A stretch of DNA of 39,346 nt from Halotalea alkalilenta DSM 17697 (GCF_000621205.1 NZ_KK211236.1:1-39346), one strand, 5' to 3'; shown: positions 7,525-18,459, numbered from the stretch's first letter. The notes: generated from the sequence alone by a model not told the origin. Made by a program: numbers and translations.

Positions 7525-8869
7525 CAGCGGCACCTGATGAACGACGAAGCCTGCTTGCCTCGCCAAAGAAACAGCCGATCATCGTCCAGAAGAAGAAATA
7601 GCCTACACGACCTGCGAGCGATGAATTCACCCAACCTCCGACCAGAGAATAAATGAGGTATCCCACCAGCGTGAGCCCGAACACCAGCATGACCCGACTC
7701 TCCCTCCACCCATGCTCTCGCATGGCCGAGCGCATCGTCATGATCACGGCGACCGCCAGAGCGACGAGCCAGGCAACGAAGGCAATGGCCCCCCAAAGCC
7801 CTAGCTCGATGCCGAATTGGAACCAGAGCCCGTCGGTGATGATCCTACTGTCGGCGCTGATACCTTGGCTCCCCCATCCGAGAGGAGCCTCGCCACTTCG
7901 AATGAACTCCATCGCTTGAAGAGCTTCGGCCCTGTGGTCTTCATTCGACCCTTGAGATAGCCCCGCAGAACTATCGAAACGCTCCACGATCAGCCAGTTC
8001 GAGCTAGTTGTTTGCGTCGGAAACGATGGATCCACCGAGTGATGGGCGATCGAATTATAGGCAGTGAGCACCACACAGGAAAATGCGGTGATCGCGACGA
8101 CGATCGCCAATCGCGTCGAGTAGCGCCTACGATCGCTTGCCAAGACGAACCAAAGAATCGTCAGCAATGCACACCAACCCGCGGTCGCGGCCAATGCATA
8201 ACGGGACATGGCCAAGTACTGCACGGACGCGAGCATGACGACCGCCAATCCCGACAGCCAGCTCCCTTCACTGAGATAATACTGATAGCTGAAGACGAGG
8301 AAGAGGAATATCACCGCTGCAAAAATGATCGAATTCCCCACCAGCGCAGTTGGCCTCACCCAACCAAGCGGTGGAAAGCCCAGCACCTCCTCCCCCATCA
8401 ACACTAGCCAGCCTTCGCCGACTGCATATCCGAGCAGATACTGCAAGATGCCGATGCTAGAGAGGAGAATTCCCGCCACCAGGAAAAGCTGGCTGGAAAG
8501 ACGGCTGGACGTCGCATGGAACGCATATGCGCCTAACGCACAGAACGGAATGAAGAAATATGAAAGGCTAGCCTTGATCGCAAGGACCGGGTCAGGCGCA
8601 TAGAGCAGCTGATAGCTCAATGCCAGGATTACACCGAAAGCGAGAAGAGCGACCAAGGTGAGGCCGGGAATGCAATTCAACCGCTGCCAACCGCCCATGA
8701 TGCCCAACGCGGCACAAACGGTGGCAGCCAGGAAGATCGCATAAGTACCGGCGTTCACACCTTCTGCATGCACCAGATAGGCATAAAGGTTGGATAATTC
8801 ACCACTCAGCAAGACCAGCAGGCATGCCGAAAGAAAGATACCGCCCATCCAGCGTGATTCAGTCCTCAA
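7511..8869 (-). CDS. O-antigen ligase/polymerase-family membrane protein (Wzy/WaaL fold), copy 2
   Basis: The gene encodes a roughly 450-aa integral membrane protein with about ten to twelve hydrophobic segments and a periplasmic loop (about residues 265-350). The loop contains SSNWLIVERFD, HRAEALQAMEFIRSGEAPLGWGSQG and the following GLWFQFGIELG, the pattern seen in Wzy polymerases and WaaL ligases. I prefer a TTG start at 8869, which has GAGG 7 bases upstream and gives a short cytoplasmic N-terminus before the first membrane segment. An ATG at 8935 is in frame but has no ribosome-binding site, and an ATG at 8848 is also possible. Its GC-rich composition matches the surrounding genes, so this may be the original polymerase of the locus, while copy 1 at 2410-3717 was acquired. 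That is inference. Confidence 0.82.
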   Translation of the reverse strand: MRTESRWMGGIFLSACLLVLLSGELSNLYAYLVHAEGVNAGTYAIFLAATVCAALGIMGGWQRLNCIPGLTLVALLAFGVILALSYQLLYAPDPVLAIKASLSYFFIPFCALGAYAFHATSSRLSSQLFLVAGILLSSIGILQYLLGYAVGEGWLVLMGEEVLGFPPLGWVRPTALVGNSIIFAAVIFLFLVFSYQYYLSEGSWLSGLAVVMLASVQYLAMSRYALAATAGWCALLTILWFVLASDRRRYSTRLAIVVAITAFSCVVLTAYNSIAHHSVDPSFPTQTTSSNWLIVERFDSSAGLSQGSNEDHRAEALQAMEFIRSGEAPLGWGSQGISADSRIITDGLWFQFGIELGLWGAIAFVAWLVALAVAVIMTMRSAMREHGWRESRVMLVFGLTLVGYLIYSLVGGWVNSSLAGRVGYFFFWTMIGCFFGEASRLRRSSGAADEQL

Positions 8870-9012
8870 AATAATGCCTCTATATTTTTCATGACCGCAT
8901 CGTCGTTTCCCGACATTCACTGAAAAATAGAGCATGCTTGCAATTTATCCAGGAGAATGGCGAGCATTTCGAGCGACGCTGCTCCTCCACTCCCCTGCCT
9001 GCCGTCCCGTCC

Positions 9013-10440
9013 TTACCGAGAGCGACCGTAGAGATCCTCGAAACGAACGATATCGTCCTCGCCGAGATAGGCGCCGGATTGAACCTCGATCAATTCGAGC
9101 GGGATTTTTCCGGGATTGGACATGTAATGCGTAGCGCCCAAAGGAATGTAGACCGACTCATTTTCCGCGACCAGTTTTTCTTCCCCGTCGATCCCCACCA
9201 GGGCCGTGCCCGAGACCACGACCCAATGCTCGGAACGATGGTGGTGCATCTGCACCGAGAGCTTCTGGCCAGGATTGACGGTGATTCGCTTGACCTGATA
9301 GCGCGCCTCCATGTCGATGGAGTCGTACTTGCCCCAGGGACGATAGACTTCCCGGTGATTGTCGTGCTCGCAGCGGCCTTCCCGCTTGAGCTGCTCGACG
9401 ACGAGCTTGACCCGCTGATCCTGATCCTTGCGCGTGATCAGGACCGCATCCTTGGTTTCTACGACGACGAGATCCTCGACCCCTACCGTCGCGACCAGTC
9501 GATGGCTCGAATGGACCAGGGTGTTATGGGTGGTGTCGGCTATCACGTCGCCGGTGAGTACGTTGCCATCCTGATCCTTGTCGCTGATTTCCCAAAGCGA
9601 AGACCAAGAGCCGATGTCACTCCACCCCGCCTGCAGCGGCACTACCGCGACGCGCGGGTCCTTTTCCATCACCGCATAGTCGATCGAATCGCTCGGGCAG
9701 CGCGAAAAAGCCTCGGCATCGACACGAATGAAGTCCAAGTCCGCGGCGGCACCTTCGATCGCGGCCTCGCAAGCAGCCAGCATATCGGGCGCATACTGGC
9801 CGAGCGCTCCCAGGTAGCGGTCGGCGCGCATCAGGAACATGCCGCTGTTCCAGAGATACTCGCCGCTTTCCAGATAGCGTGCAGCCGTCTGCGCATCCGG
9901 TTTTTCGACGAATCGCTGCACCGCGAAACCCGCATCCAGCGCTTTGCCCCGCTGGATGTAACCGTAGCCGGTTTCTGCGCGGGAAGGCACGATACCGAAG
10001 GTCACCAGATGCCCTTGTGCCGCAAGCGGCACCGCGCGACGGACCGCGGCCTGGAAGGCCTCGACGTCCTGGATCACGTGATCGGCAGCCAGAACCAGCA
10101 GCAGCGCACTCTCCGCGGCGCCTGCACGCTCGGCCTGCAGCGCACCGAGAGCGATCGCGGGAGCGGTGTTGCGGCCTTCGGGCTCGAGCAACAGGCAAGT
10201 GTCGCCGATCTCGGAGGCACGAAGCTGCTCGGCGACCAGAAATCGATGTTCCTCGTTACAGATGACGATCGGTGCGGTACAGGGCAGCCCCTCGAGACGC
10301 GCCAGGGTCTGCTGGAGCAAAGTCCCTTCACCGAGGAGATCAAGAAACTGCTTGGGCCGCAGACGCCTGGAAAGCGGCCATAGGCGAGTTCCGCTGCCGC
10401 CCGCCATGACGACCGGAGTGATCACCGCTTCGCTGTTCAA
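9013..10440 (-). CDS. manC: Mannose-1-phosphate guanylyltransferase / mannose-6-phosphate isomerase
   Basis: This bifunctional type II PMI-GMP (475 aa, family-typical length) makes GDP-mannose and can interconvert fructose-6-P and mannose-6-P. The N-terminal nucleotidyltransferase shows [16 protein letters not shown] (10-25) and [10 protein letters not shown]. The C-terminal cupin domain (about residue 350 on) has [19 protein letters not shown], quoted here as [10 protein letters not shown], the isomerase metal site. The only sensible start is TTG at 10440, supported by GAGGGG exactly 6 bases upstream. The nearby ATG reading GTG-AAG-AGG hits a stop at once. No phosphomannomutase is present in the window, so that step must be encoded elsewhere. 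It heads a block separated from glyA by a terminator, so it likely has its own promoter in 10441-10582, where no clear consensus was found. Confidence 0.93.
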   Translation of the reverse strand: MNSEAVITPVVMAGGSGTRLWPLSRRLRPKQFLDLLGEGTLLQQTLARLEGLPCTAPIVICNEEHRFLVAEQLRASEIGDTCLLLEPEGRNTAPAIALGALQAERAGAAESALLLVLAADHVIQDVEAFQAAVRRAVPLAAQGHLVTFGIVPSRAETGYGYIQRGKALDAGFAVQRFVEKPDAQTAARYLESGEYLWNSGMFLMRADRYLGALGQYAPDMLAACEAAIEGAAADLDFIRVDAEAFSRCPSDSIDYAVMEKDPRVAVVPLQAGWSDIGSWSSLWEISDKDQDGNVLTGDVIADTTHNTLVHSSHRLVATVGVEDLVVVETKDAVLITRKDQDQRVKLVVEQLKREGRCEHDNHREVYRPWGKYDSIDMEARYQVKRITVNPGQKLSVQMHHHRSEHWVVVSGTALVGIDGEEKLVAENESVYIPLGATHYMSNPGKIPLELIEVQSGAYLGEDDIVRFEDLYGRSR

Positions 10441-10582
10441 ATCGATCCCCTCTTCACCATAGTCACGCCTGTCCGTGTGCCTGCGCCTGATACGCGCGAA
10501 CGGAAATATGAACTGAATTGAACGTGCTCCGTTCCAAACAATGTAGCAATCATTGCTCTACTCGACCGCCACGCCGGAAGAA

Positions 10583-10620
10583 GAAAAACAAAAACCATAC
10601 TCGCCTGCGCGAATATGGTT
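10583..10620 (-). terminator. Intrinsic terminator of glyA
   Basis: On the minus strand downstream of glyA, AACCATATTCGC and GCGAGTATGGTT form a 12-base stem with one mismatch around a GCAG loop. A T-rich tract TTTTTGTTTTTC follows immediately. This is a good Rho-independent terminator. It shows that glyA transcription normally ends before manC. Confidence 0.85.
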
Positions 10621-10666
10621 CCTGTCCTTGCTACTCAGCTGTCCGACACGAGATGGTGCTCAAGGC

Positions 10667-11929
<1,263 letters not shown>

Positions 11930-12072
11930 GAAGCATTCCTCATTGCAAGGTGGCGGTTGGAAATCTGGCTGACCAATGCGTCACCGCGGGGCCCGGGGCG
12001 ATGAGTATCGACGAATTCCCGGCGGGGCGGGATCGAGGCCTTCTGCGGCGCGATGGGGTCGAGATGGGCGCC

Positions 12073-12100
12073 ATGATAGCGCAGGCCCCTGCGCTTTACA
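12073..12100 (-). promoter_or_regulatory. Candidate glyA promoter with palindromic spacer
   Basis: On the minus strand TGTAAA (-35, weak) and TATCAT (-10, 5 of 6 consensus) are separated by 16 bases. Those 16 bases are the dyad GCGCAGGGGCCTGCGC. The predicted 5' leader to glyA is about 135 bases. The CGCA-N6-TGCG half-sites have the spacing of a PurR box, but the central CpG that LacI-family proteins need is absent. The same dyad could instead be a weak wzx terminator, although no T-tract follows it. The rest of the 11930-12149 gap shows nothing else clear. Confidence 0.4.
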
Positions 12101-12149
12101 CGAGCGATGGCGTGATCGGCGCAGGCGATGTCGCGCTGAAACTCCCGGG

Positions 12150-13457
12150 CTAGCGCGCCTTGGCATCCACCAGCCGTGCTGATACCCAAGTCAGCACCAG
12201 CAGATCCACGAGCACCCGCAGGCACCAGACGAAGGCTACCGCGGAGATGCTCTGATACCAGACCAGCGCCACCGACAGCGCCGCCAGATAGAGCGGGACT
12301 TCCGCCAGATGGATCAATGCGGTGGCCTTGGAGGCACCCGAGGCCTGGATGACACAGAAGGGCACCTGGGCGAGCGAGTTGAACAGCACCCCCAGCGAAA
12401 TCCAGAACAGCACCCAATACCCTTGCTCGCGGAACTCGGGCCCAAGCCACCACTCGAGCCCCCAGCCACCGGCGCTGATCAGGCAAAGGCTGGCCACCCC
12501 CACCAGCCCGGCGATCAGCATACCGAAGCGCTTGGTCAACGAGCGCACCTCTTCGACGTTTCGTTCGGAGAGCGCCTTCGACACCGCCGGGAAGAGCACG
12601 CTGACAATAGCAACCGGAACCACCAGCACCTTGGTAACGATCTCGTAGGGCGCGGAGTAGTAGCCGACCAGCGCGACGGAGAGGAAGCTGCCGATCAAGA
12701 AACGGTCGAAGTAGACCATGATCGGGCTGACCACGTTCGAGACCGTCATCCATCCGCCGAAGGCGAACAGCTCCTTGAGCAGCGCGGGTTGGATCGAACC
12801 AATCGAAAAGCGCAGATGACGTTGGTTGGCCAGGAGATAGGCGAAGAACATGGCGATCCGGGCCAGCAGCAGCGATAGCACCGCGAGCGAGAAACTGTCA
12901 CTGACCAGGTAGAACGCATAAGGGCCGACCAAGAACCAGGCATTGATCGGGATCTTGACCAGGTTGATCAGGCGGAACTCAGCGTAGCTTTCAAGACACG
13001 AGCGCATCACCGTCGCCCAGATGGTGAAAGGGATCGCTATCGCCGTCCATCTGAAGGCATCACGAACCGCTGGAATCAGCGCCGCATCGACATTGAACAC
13101 CCTGGTCGCGAGCACCTCGGAGCACGACCAGAACAGCACCCCGCCGAGCAGGCCCATGACGCAAACCACCGGCAGCGCGGTGGAATAGACCAGCTGGTTG
13201 CGCGCGGCTTCTCCCGCACCGATGTTGCGCGAAAGCAGGAAGGTCAAAGCGCGGCTGATGCCGAGATCGAAAAGGGTGAAGTAGCCGATCAGCATCCAGA
13301 TGATCGACAGCACCCCGAACAGCTCGACACCCATCTGCCTGATGATCAGCGGAATGAACACCAAGCCCACGGCCAGGGGCACGATGAAACCGGCCAGGCT
13401 CCAGGCAATGTCGCCGGAGTGCCCTGACCGCAGCCTCCCCAGCACTTTAGCGATCAC
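12150..13457 (-). CDS. wzx: Polysaccharide flippase (Wzx family)
   Basis: This 435-aa polytopic membrane protein is of the MATE-like polysaccharide exporter family. It begins with a short basic tail and then IAWSLAGFIVPLAVGLVFIPLIIRQMG (quoted in part: FIVPLAVGLVFIPL), and shows the FDLGISRALTFLLSR segment near residues 63-77. About twelve hydrophobic segments follow. Wzx flips undecaprenyl-diphosphate-linked repeat units across the inner membrane for polymerisation by Wzy. It starts at GTG 13457 with GGAG 7 bases upstream and is the last gene of the rml block. Together with WcaJ and two Wzy-like proteins it marks the pathway as Wzx/Wzy-dependent. The product could be O-antigen, a capsule-like polymer or an exopolysaccharide. 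Confidence 0.9.
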   Translation of the reverse strand: MIAKVLGRLRSGHSGDIAWSLAGFIVPLAVGLVFIPLIIRQMGVELFGVLSIIWMLIGYFTLFDLGISRALTFLLSRNIGAGEAARNQLVYSTALPVVCVMGLLGGVLFWSCSEVLATRVFNVDAALIPAVRDAFRWTAIAIPFTIWATVMRSCLESYAEFRLINLVKIPINAWFLVGPYAFYLVSDSFSLAVLSLLLARIAMFFAYLLANQRHLRFSIGSIQPALLKELFAFGGWMTVSNVVSPIMVYFDRFLIGSFLSVALVGYYSAPYEIVTKVLVVPVAIVSVLFPAVSKALSERNVEEVRSLTKRFGMLIAGLVGVASLCLISAGGWGLEWWLGPEFREQGYWVLFWISLGVLFNSLAQVPFCVIQASGASKATALIHLAEVPLYLAALSVALVWYQSISAVAFVWCLRVLVDLLVLTWVSARLVDAKAR

Positions 13458-13506
13458 CGCACGGCTCCATTGCCGCGATGTCCATTGCCGGTCGCGAGCG
13501 ATCTTC

Positions 13507-14397
13507 TCATCGCCGTACCGCCAGCGCGGCGAGCATGGACTCGAGATCCACTCTCCAGTCGCTCGGCGCTATCGCCGCCTCGCGCTCGAGCTTCGAGCAA
13601 TCCAGGACCGACCAAGCCGGTCGATGCGCCGGGGTCGGATACTCATCGGTCGACAACCGGCGCAGGCGCGGCACGCGCGCAAGCACTGCCAGCGCCTGCG
13701 CGCGCTGGAAGATCGTCTCGGCGAAGTCATACCAAGTGCAGGCAGGCGCACCGGCGAAGTGATAAACCCCGCCACCGGGTGGCGATGAGGAGACCATCGC
13801 ATCACTGAGCCGCCACAGCGCCTCGGCGATGCTCACCGCAGAAGTCGGGCAGCCCCATTGGTCCGCGACGATGCCGAGTTCATCGCGCTCAACGCCAAGC
13901 CTCAGCATCGTCTTGACGAAATTCTGGCCGTGGATGCCGAATACCCAGCTGGTCCGCAGCACCAGGCTTTCGGGCGAGGCGGCCAGCAGCGCCCTCTCAC
14001 CGGCCAGCTTGCTGGCGCCATAGACGCTGTTCGGCGCGGTAGGATCGTCCTCCCGATAAGGGCGATCGCAGTCTCCGCTGAAGACGTAGTCGGTGGAGAC
14101 GTGCAGCACCGGGATCCCAGCGGCGGCGGCGGCCCGGCCGAGTCGGGCGGGTCCATCCCGATTGACCGCGAAGGCGAGCTCCGGCTGACTCTCGGCGCGA
14201 TCGACGGCCGTATAGGCCGCGGCGTTGATGACCTGCTCGGGCCGCCAGCGCGCGAAGGCCGCATCGATCGCGCCAGGGTCGGTGAGGTCGAGCTCGCTCG
14301 AGCCGACACCGATGGCCTCGACATCGAGCGGTGCGCGTTCGAGCAGCGCTGTGCCGACCTGCCCCGTCGCACCGACGACCAGCACCCTTCGGCTCAA
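13507..14397 (-). CDS. rmlD: dTDP-4-dehydrorhamnose reductase
   Basis: The enzyme catalyses the last step of dTDP-L-rhamnose synthesis, NAD(P)H reduction of dTDP-4-keto-L-rhamnose. The 296-aa product begins MSRRVLVVGATGQVGTALL (Rossmann GxxGxxG near residues 9-14). It has HVSTDYVFSGD and the catalytic YxxxK in NSVYGASKLAGE. A TTG start at 14397 overlaps the rmlC stop as TTGA, with GGAG 8 bases upstream. The longer upstream open frame is only the shadow of rmlC. GTG at 14385 is a poorer alternative because GAAGG is too close. The gene is translationally coupled to rmlC. Confidence 0.94.
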   Translation of the reverse strand: MSRRVLVVGATGQVGTALLERAPLDVEAIGVGSSELDLTDPGAIDAAFARWRPEQVINAAAYTAVDRAESQPELAFAVNRDGPARLGRAAAAAGIPVLHVSTDYVFSGDCDRPYREDDPTAPNSVYGASKLAGERALLAASPESLVLRTSWVFGIHGQNFVKTMLRLGVERDELGIVADQWGCPTSAVSIAEALWRLSDAMVSSSPPGGGVYHFAGAPACTWYDFAETIFQRAQALAVLARVPRLRRLSTDEYPTPAHRPAWSVLDCSKLEREAAIAPSDWRVDLESMLAALAVRR

Positions 14398-14936
14398 GAC
14401 ACCTGCTCCAACAGCTCGCGCAAGGTCGGATTGGCCGCATCCTTGTCCGAGAGCAGCGGAGACTCGATGGGCCAGTCGATGCCGATCTGCGGATCGTTCC
14501 AGACCACCCCGCCCTCGTCGCCCGGCAGATAGTAGTCGGTGCACTTGTACTGGAAATCGGCGATCTCGCTGAGCACGCAGAAACCGTGCGCATAGCCAGG
14601 GGGAATCCAGAGCTGGCGCTGGTTTTCGTCGTTGAGTTCGATCCCGAAGTATTGGCCGCAAGTCCGAGAGGCGGGATCGATGTCGACCGCTACGTCGTAG
14701 ACGGCTCCGCGACTGACTCGCACCAGCTTGCCCTGCGGCCTGGTGCGCTGGAAATGCAGCCCCCTCAGCACTCCCCGCGAGGAGCGCGAGTGGTTGTCCT
14801 GGACGAACGCCGGCTCGATGCCAGCCTCGCGATAGCGCTCGGCCTGGAAGGTCTCGAGGAAAAAGCCCCGCGCATCCCCGAATACCTTGGGTTCGAGCAC
14901 CAGGACGCCGGGCAGGTGTGTCTCAATGACTTTCAT
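14394..14936 (-). CDS. rmlC: dTDP-4-dehydrorhamnose 3,5-epimerase
   Basis: This 180-aa cupin epimerase is of the usual length. It converts dTDP-4-keto-6-deoxy-D-glucose to the L-rhamno form. Landmarks are GDARGFFLETF near residue 21, QDNHSRSSRGVLRGLHFQ (with the catalytic His of the RGLHFQ motif near 60), VYDVAVDIDP and the active-site Tyr region FQYKCTDYY. The start MKVIETHLPG at 14936 follows the rmlA stop by 4 bases. In-frame codons upstream lie inside rmlA and are rejected. Confidence 0.95.
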   Translation of the reverse strand: MKVIETHLPGVLVLEPKVFGDARGFFLETFQAERYREAGIEPAFVQDNHSRSSRGVLRGLHFQRTRPQGKLVRVSRGAVYDVAVDIDPASRTCGQYFGIELNDENQRQLWIPPGYAHGFCVLSEIADFQYKCTDYYLPGDEGGVVWNDPQIGIDWPIESPLLSDKDAANPTLRELLEQVS

Positions 14937-14940
14937 CGAA

Positions 14941-15810
14941 CTACTCCGATCGGCAAATCTGCAACAGGTACTGCCCATAGCCGGTTTTTTCCAGCCGCTG
15001 CGCCTCGGCCAGCAATCGATCATGGGTAAGCCACCCTTGGCGATAGGCGATCTCTTCGAGACAGGCGATCTTGAGGCCCTGCCGGGTTTCGAGAATATGC
15101 ACGAACTGGCTCGCCTCCATCAGTGAGTCATGGGTTCCGGTGTCGAGCCAGGTGAACCCCCTGCCGAGCAGCTGCACGCGCAATTCGCCAAGCTCGAGGT
15201 AGGCATTGTTGATCGCCGTGATCTCGAGCTCGCCCCGCGCCGATGGACGCACTCGCTTGGCGATGTCCACCACTTTGTTGTCGTAGAAGTAGAGCCCCGT
15301 CACCGCATAGGGCGAGCGCGGTCGCTCAGGCTTCTCCTCGATCGAGAGTGCGCGCCCCTCGTGATCGAACTCGACCACGCCGAAACGCTCCGGATCGGCG
15401 ACGCGGTAGCCGAAGATCGTCCCCCCCGAAGAATGGGCCGCCGCTTCGCGCAGCATCGCGCTGAAGCTCTGCCCGTAGAAGATGTTGTCGCCTAGAATCA
15501 GGCAGACATCGTCGTCGCCGATGAAGGACTCACCGATGATGAACGCTTGGGCCAACCCGTCGGGAGAGGGCTGCTCACGATAGCAAAGCGACACGCCGAA
15601 GCAGCTGCCATCGCCGAGCAGCTTGCGGAAATTGGGCAGATCCTCGGGCGTGGAGATGATCAATATCTCACGGATGCCTGCCAGCATGAGCACCGACAGC
15701 GGATAGTAGATCATCGGCTTGTCGTAGATCGGCAACAGCTGCTTGGAGACGCCGCGGGTGATCGGGTGCAGTCGCGTACCTGAACCGCCGGCAAGAATGA
15801 TTCCCTTCAT
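14941..15810 (-). CDS. rmlA: Glucose-1-phosphate thymidylyltransferase
   Basis: This is the first enzyme of dTDP-L-rhamnose synthesis, making dTDP-glucose from glucose-1-P and dTTP. It is 289 aa, the normal length. The nucleotide-binding signature [20 protein letters not shown] (residues 1-20) is followed by [28 protein letters not shown] and the EKPERPRS motif. The start has an excellent GGAGG-type site (GAGGAGGAGCT directly before ATG 15810). It lies in the compact order B-A-C-D in transcription direction. Confidence 0.96.
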   Translation of the reverse strand: MKGIILAGGSGTRLHPITRGVSKQLLPIYDKPMIYYPLSVLMLAGIREILIISTPEDLPNFRKLLGDGSCFGVSLCYREQPSPDGLAQAFIIGESFIGDDDVCLILGDNIFYGQSFSAMLREAAAHSSGGTIFGYRVADPERFGVVEFDHEGRALSIEEKPERPRSPYAVTGLYFYDNKVVDIAKRVRPSARGELEITAINNAYLELGELRVQLLGRGFTWLDTGTHDSLMEASQFVHILETRQGLKIACLEEIAYRQGWLTHDRLLAEAQRLEKTGYGQYLLQICRSE

Positions 15811-15863
15811 AGCTCCTCCTCATGGACGAATCGAGCGGATCGCGCCCATTCCGCCACGCGTTC

Positions 15864-16934
15864 TCAAGCGCCAGAACCCAGACGGCCCAGGCGATAGTCG
15901 CCGTCGAGCACGCGCTGCCACCACTGCCGGTTCTCCAAGTACCACACCACCGTCTTGCGCATCCCGCTATCGAAGCTCTCGCGGGGAGTCCAGCCCAACT
16001 CGCGCTGCAGCTTGGAAGCATCTATCGCATAGCGCTGATCGTGCCCCGGACGGTCGGGAACGAAGGTGATCAATTCCCGGTAGGCGCCGACCCCCGCCGG
16101 CTTCTGCGGTGCGAGCTCCTCGAGCAGCTCGCAGATCCGCTCGACCACTTCCAGGTTACGTTTCTCGTTGTGGCCACCGATATTATAGGTCTCACCCACC
16201 CGCCCCCGGGTCACGACTTCGATCAGTGCGCGGGCATGGTCCTCGACGTACAACCAGTCGCGAATCTGGCCACCATCGCCATAAACCGGCAGCGGCTCGC
16301 CTTTCAGCGCGTTGAGGACCATATGGGGAATCAGCTTTTCGGGGAAATGGTAGGGCCCGTAATTGTTCGAACAATTGGTGATGACGATGGGCAAACCATA
16401 GGTACGGTGCCACGCCCTGACCAGATGATCGGAACCAGCCTTTGAGGCGGAATAGGGAGAACTCGGCGCATAGGCCGTGGTCTCGACGAAGAACTCCTCG
16501 CTGCCATGCAGGTCCCCATAGACCTCGTCGGTGGAGACGTGATGAAAACGAAAAGCCGCTTTCTCGTCCTGCGCGAGCGTCATCCAGTGGCGGCGCGCCG
16601 CCTCGAGCAGGGTATAGGTACCGAGCACGTTGGTGCGGATGAACTCACCGGGGCTATCGATCGAACGATCGACATGCGACTCGGCGGCGAGGTGCATCAC
16701 TGCGTCGGGACAAAACTCGGCAAAGATGGCATCCAGCGCTTCGCGATCGCAGATGTCGACATGATGGAAGTCGTAGCGCTCGGAATCGTGCACGCTCTGC
16801 AGCGACTCCAGGTTTCCCGCATAGGTCAGCGAATCGACGTTGGCGACCCTGTGCGGCGTGGACTGGATCAAGCGGCGAACCACCGCTGAACCGATGAATC
16901 CAGCACCACCGGTGACGAGGATACGTTTGCTCAT
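15864..16934 (-). CDS. rmlB: dTDP-glucose 4,6-dehydratase
   Basis: This 356-aa short-chain dehydrogenase/reductase forms dTDP-4-keto-6-deoxyglucose. It shows the NAD motif TGGAGFIGS near residue 8, [19 protein letters not shown] (catalytic Asp-Glu pair) and the YxxxK active site in [12 protein letters not shown], plus [17 protein letters not shown] 16934 is chosen because GGAA lies 8 bases upstream. The ATG at 16952 adds six non-conserved residues. It follows the GT2 gene by 45 bases and precedes rmlA by 53. Confidence 0.96.
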   Translation of the reverse strand: MSKRILVTGGAGFIGSAVVRRLIQSTPHRVANVDSLTYAGNLESLQSVHDSERYDFHHVDICDREALDAIFAEFCPDAVMHLAAESHVDRSIDSPGEFIRTNVLGTYTLLEAARRHWMTLAQDEKAAFRFHHVSTDEVYGDLHGSEEFFVETTAYAPSSPYSASKAGSDHLVRAWHRTYGLPIVITNCSNNYGPYHFPEKLIPHMVLNALKGEPLPVYGDGGQIRDWLYVEDHARALIEVVTRGRVGETYNIGGHNEKRNLEVVERICELLEELAPQKPAGVGAYRELITFVPDRPGHDQRYAIDASKLQRELGWTPRESFDSGMRKTVVWYLENRQWWQRVLDGDYRLGRLGSGA

Positions 16935-16979
16935 GCTAGTCGTTCCATTCAAGGGGCGGTCCGTGCAGGGCTTGTGGTC

Positions 16980-17930
16980 TCAACGGCCCTTGACGATGAT
17001 GCGAGCCACTACTCGCGCCTTGGCGTACTCCCCGCGGCGCAGACGATTGAGCCAGACGAGAAAGAGACTCGCCCAGACGATCGGCAAGCGTAGCGGATGG
17101 AACCTGCGGGTCAACTTGAGCCGGTTCCTGACGATGTAGTAATCGGAAAGCGCGCTGGTACCGGAGGCGGTGCTCGCCCCTTCCTTGTGATACACCACGC
17201 TGTCGAGGCTGACCCCGAGCCGGAAGCGCCCCTTGGCGCGCAGGCAGAGATCGAGCTCTTCGTAATACAGGAAGTAGTCCTCGCGAAGCATCCCCACCTG
17301 CTCGAGCAGAGGGCGGGAAAGCAGCATCGATGCGCCGATCACGTAATCGATCTGCTCTTCCACCAATGCGCGATCATAATGGCCTTCACTGGGAGACAAA
17401 GCCTCATAGTGGCGGGTGGTGCAGAGCCAAGGATTATAGCAGCCACCCAAACCCTGCAGTTTGCCACGGTCGTGCGCATAAACCAGCTTGGCACCGCAGA
17501 TGCCGATCGAGGGGTCCTCGCGACACCGCTCGACCATCTTCGACAAGCAGTCGGGGGCCACTTCGGTATCGTTGTTCAACAACCAGACGTACTCCATGTC
17601 CGGTTGATTCAGCGCCATCCGGATACCGACGTTGTTGCCGCCAGCGAAGCCAAGGTTCGCCCCGGTCTGGATCAGATACAGGCAGGATTCCCGCTCGTCG
17701 ACCACATGACGGCTCGCCTCCTGTGCGCTCAGCTCGCGCAGGGACAGCTGCATCCTGTCCTCAGGCGCCTGGGCCTCGACCCACTGCTTGATCACCTCGT
17801 ATGAATCGTCCTGCGAGCGGTTGTCGCAGACCAACAGCCTGAATCGCTGCCCGCTCATGGCGAACAGACTGCGCAGGCAGGCGATCGTGTCTTGGGCGCC
17901 CTGCCAGTTCAAAATAACGATATAAACCAT
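16980..17930 (-). CDS. GT2 family glycosyltransferase (rhamnosyltransferase-like)
   Basis: This 316-aa inverting GT-A fold enzyme has the early strand VYIVILNWQGAQDT, the nucleotide-binding VCDNRSQDDS, the NLGFAGGNNVGIRMA block and WLLNNDTEVAPD (DXD-equivalent NND-T). The later EEQIDYVIGASMLLSR and DYFLYYEELDLCLRAK match rhamnosyl- and related GT2 transferases. Its place at the head of the rml operon supports dTDP-rhamnose as donor, which is inference. ATG 17930 has GGA five bases upstream. A GTG at 17945 in the same frame is the alternative. The basic, hydrophobic C-terminus (WASLFLVWLNRLRRG) may anchor it to the membrane. Confidence 0.88.
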   Translation of the reverse strand: MVYIVILNWQGAQDTIACLRSLFAMSGQRFRLLVCDNRSQDDSYEVIKQWVEAQAPEDRMQLSLRELSAQEASRHVVDERESCLYLIQTGANLGFAGGNNVGIRMALNQPDMEYVWLLNNDTEVAPDCLSKMVERCREDPSIGICGAKLVYAHDRGKLQGLGGCYNPWLCTTRHYEALSPSEGHYDRALVEEQIDYVIGASMLLSRPLLEQVGMLREDYFLYYEELDLCLRAKGRFRLGVSLDSVVYHKEGASTASGTSALSDYYIVRNRLKLTRRFHPLRLPIVWASLFLVWLNRLRRGEYAKARVVARIIVKGR

Positions 17931-18159
17931 GTTTTTCCAAGACACTCCATGACCCAGGACCAGTCCCGCGCGCGGCGATCATAGAACCAACCGCTGCCCG
18001 CGAACCGCCCCGCATCATGTCATGCTGGCTTTCGGCTTACCATGTCGACGACGCGCCGATCCATCGGGAACATCCCCCCGCCACTGGGGTCTCAAAGCCT
18101 GTATCCCGCCTGCTCATGCATGCCTCGACCATGCCTCGACCAAGGAAGCCCGGACGACG

Positions 18160-18459
18160 ATGACCAGGAGAGAAACGACGAACCACCCTCGACGCCGCTG
18201 GCGCGAGCATCTCGGCGGCATGCTCATCGCGCTATCGATTCTGGCGCTGACCATGGCGGTGGTGATCGGCCCCGGCACCAGCGCCGGACATCGGCTCTAC
18301 GAGCGGATCGAGGCCTGGGTCGCCTACATCGCGCCGGTCGACGACGAAACCCTGGACCTGGCTGCGACAGATCCTCCCCGCTCCACGAACGCGGCTCAGC
18401 CAGATTCAGCCGTAGTGGCGACGCAAGCGCTGGGCGAAGAAGTAGAGCTCGATCACTGA
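18160..18459 (+). CDS. Hypothetical single-pass membrane protein
   Basis: I do not recognise this 99-aa product. It has a basic N-terminus, one transmembrane segment (GGMLIALSILALTMAVVIG, about residues 20-38) and an acidic C-terminal tail ending GEEVELDH. Codon third positions are strongly GC-biased as in neighbouring genes, which supports a real gene. The ATG at 18160 has AGGAAG about 12 bases upstream. Upstream in-frame codons exist but the extra sequence looks non-coding. Its 3' end overlaps the convergent membrane gene at 18406-19083 by 54 bases. The Arg-rich start and single membrane span suggest N-in orientation with the tail in the periplasm. Confidence 0.6.
   Translation: MTRRETTNHPRRRWREHLGGMLIALSILALTMAVVIGPGTSAGHRLYERIEAWVAYIAPVDDETLDLAATDPPRSTNAAQPDSAVVATQALGEEVELDH

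Noticed and set aside
8938-10383. A plus-strand open frame of 481 codons
   Set aside because: It is antisense to manC, whose product is unmistakable. The frame is an artefact of GC-rich codon usage.
10441-10582. Promoter for the manC unit
   Set aside because: The minus strand has AT-rich segments near 10500-10560, but no -35/-10 pair with acceptable spacing could be defended.
14398-14661. An upstream extension of rmlD (88 extra residues)
   Set aside because: It lies inside rmlC in another frame. The conserved Rossmann start at 14397 with its ribosome-binding site is preferred.
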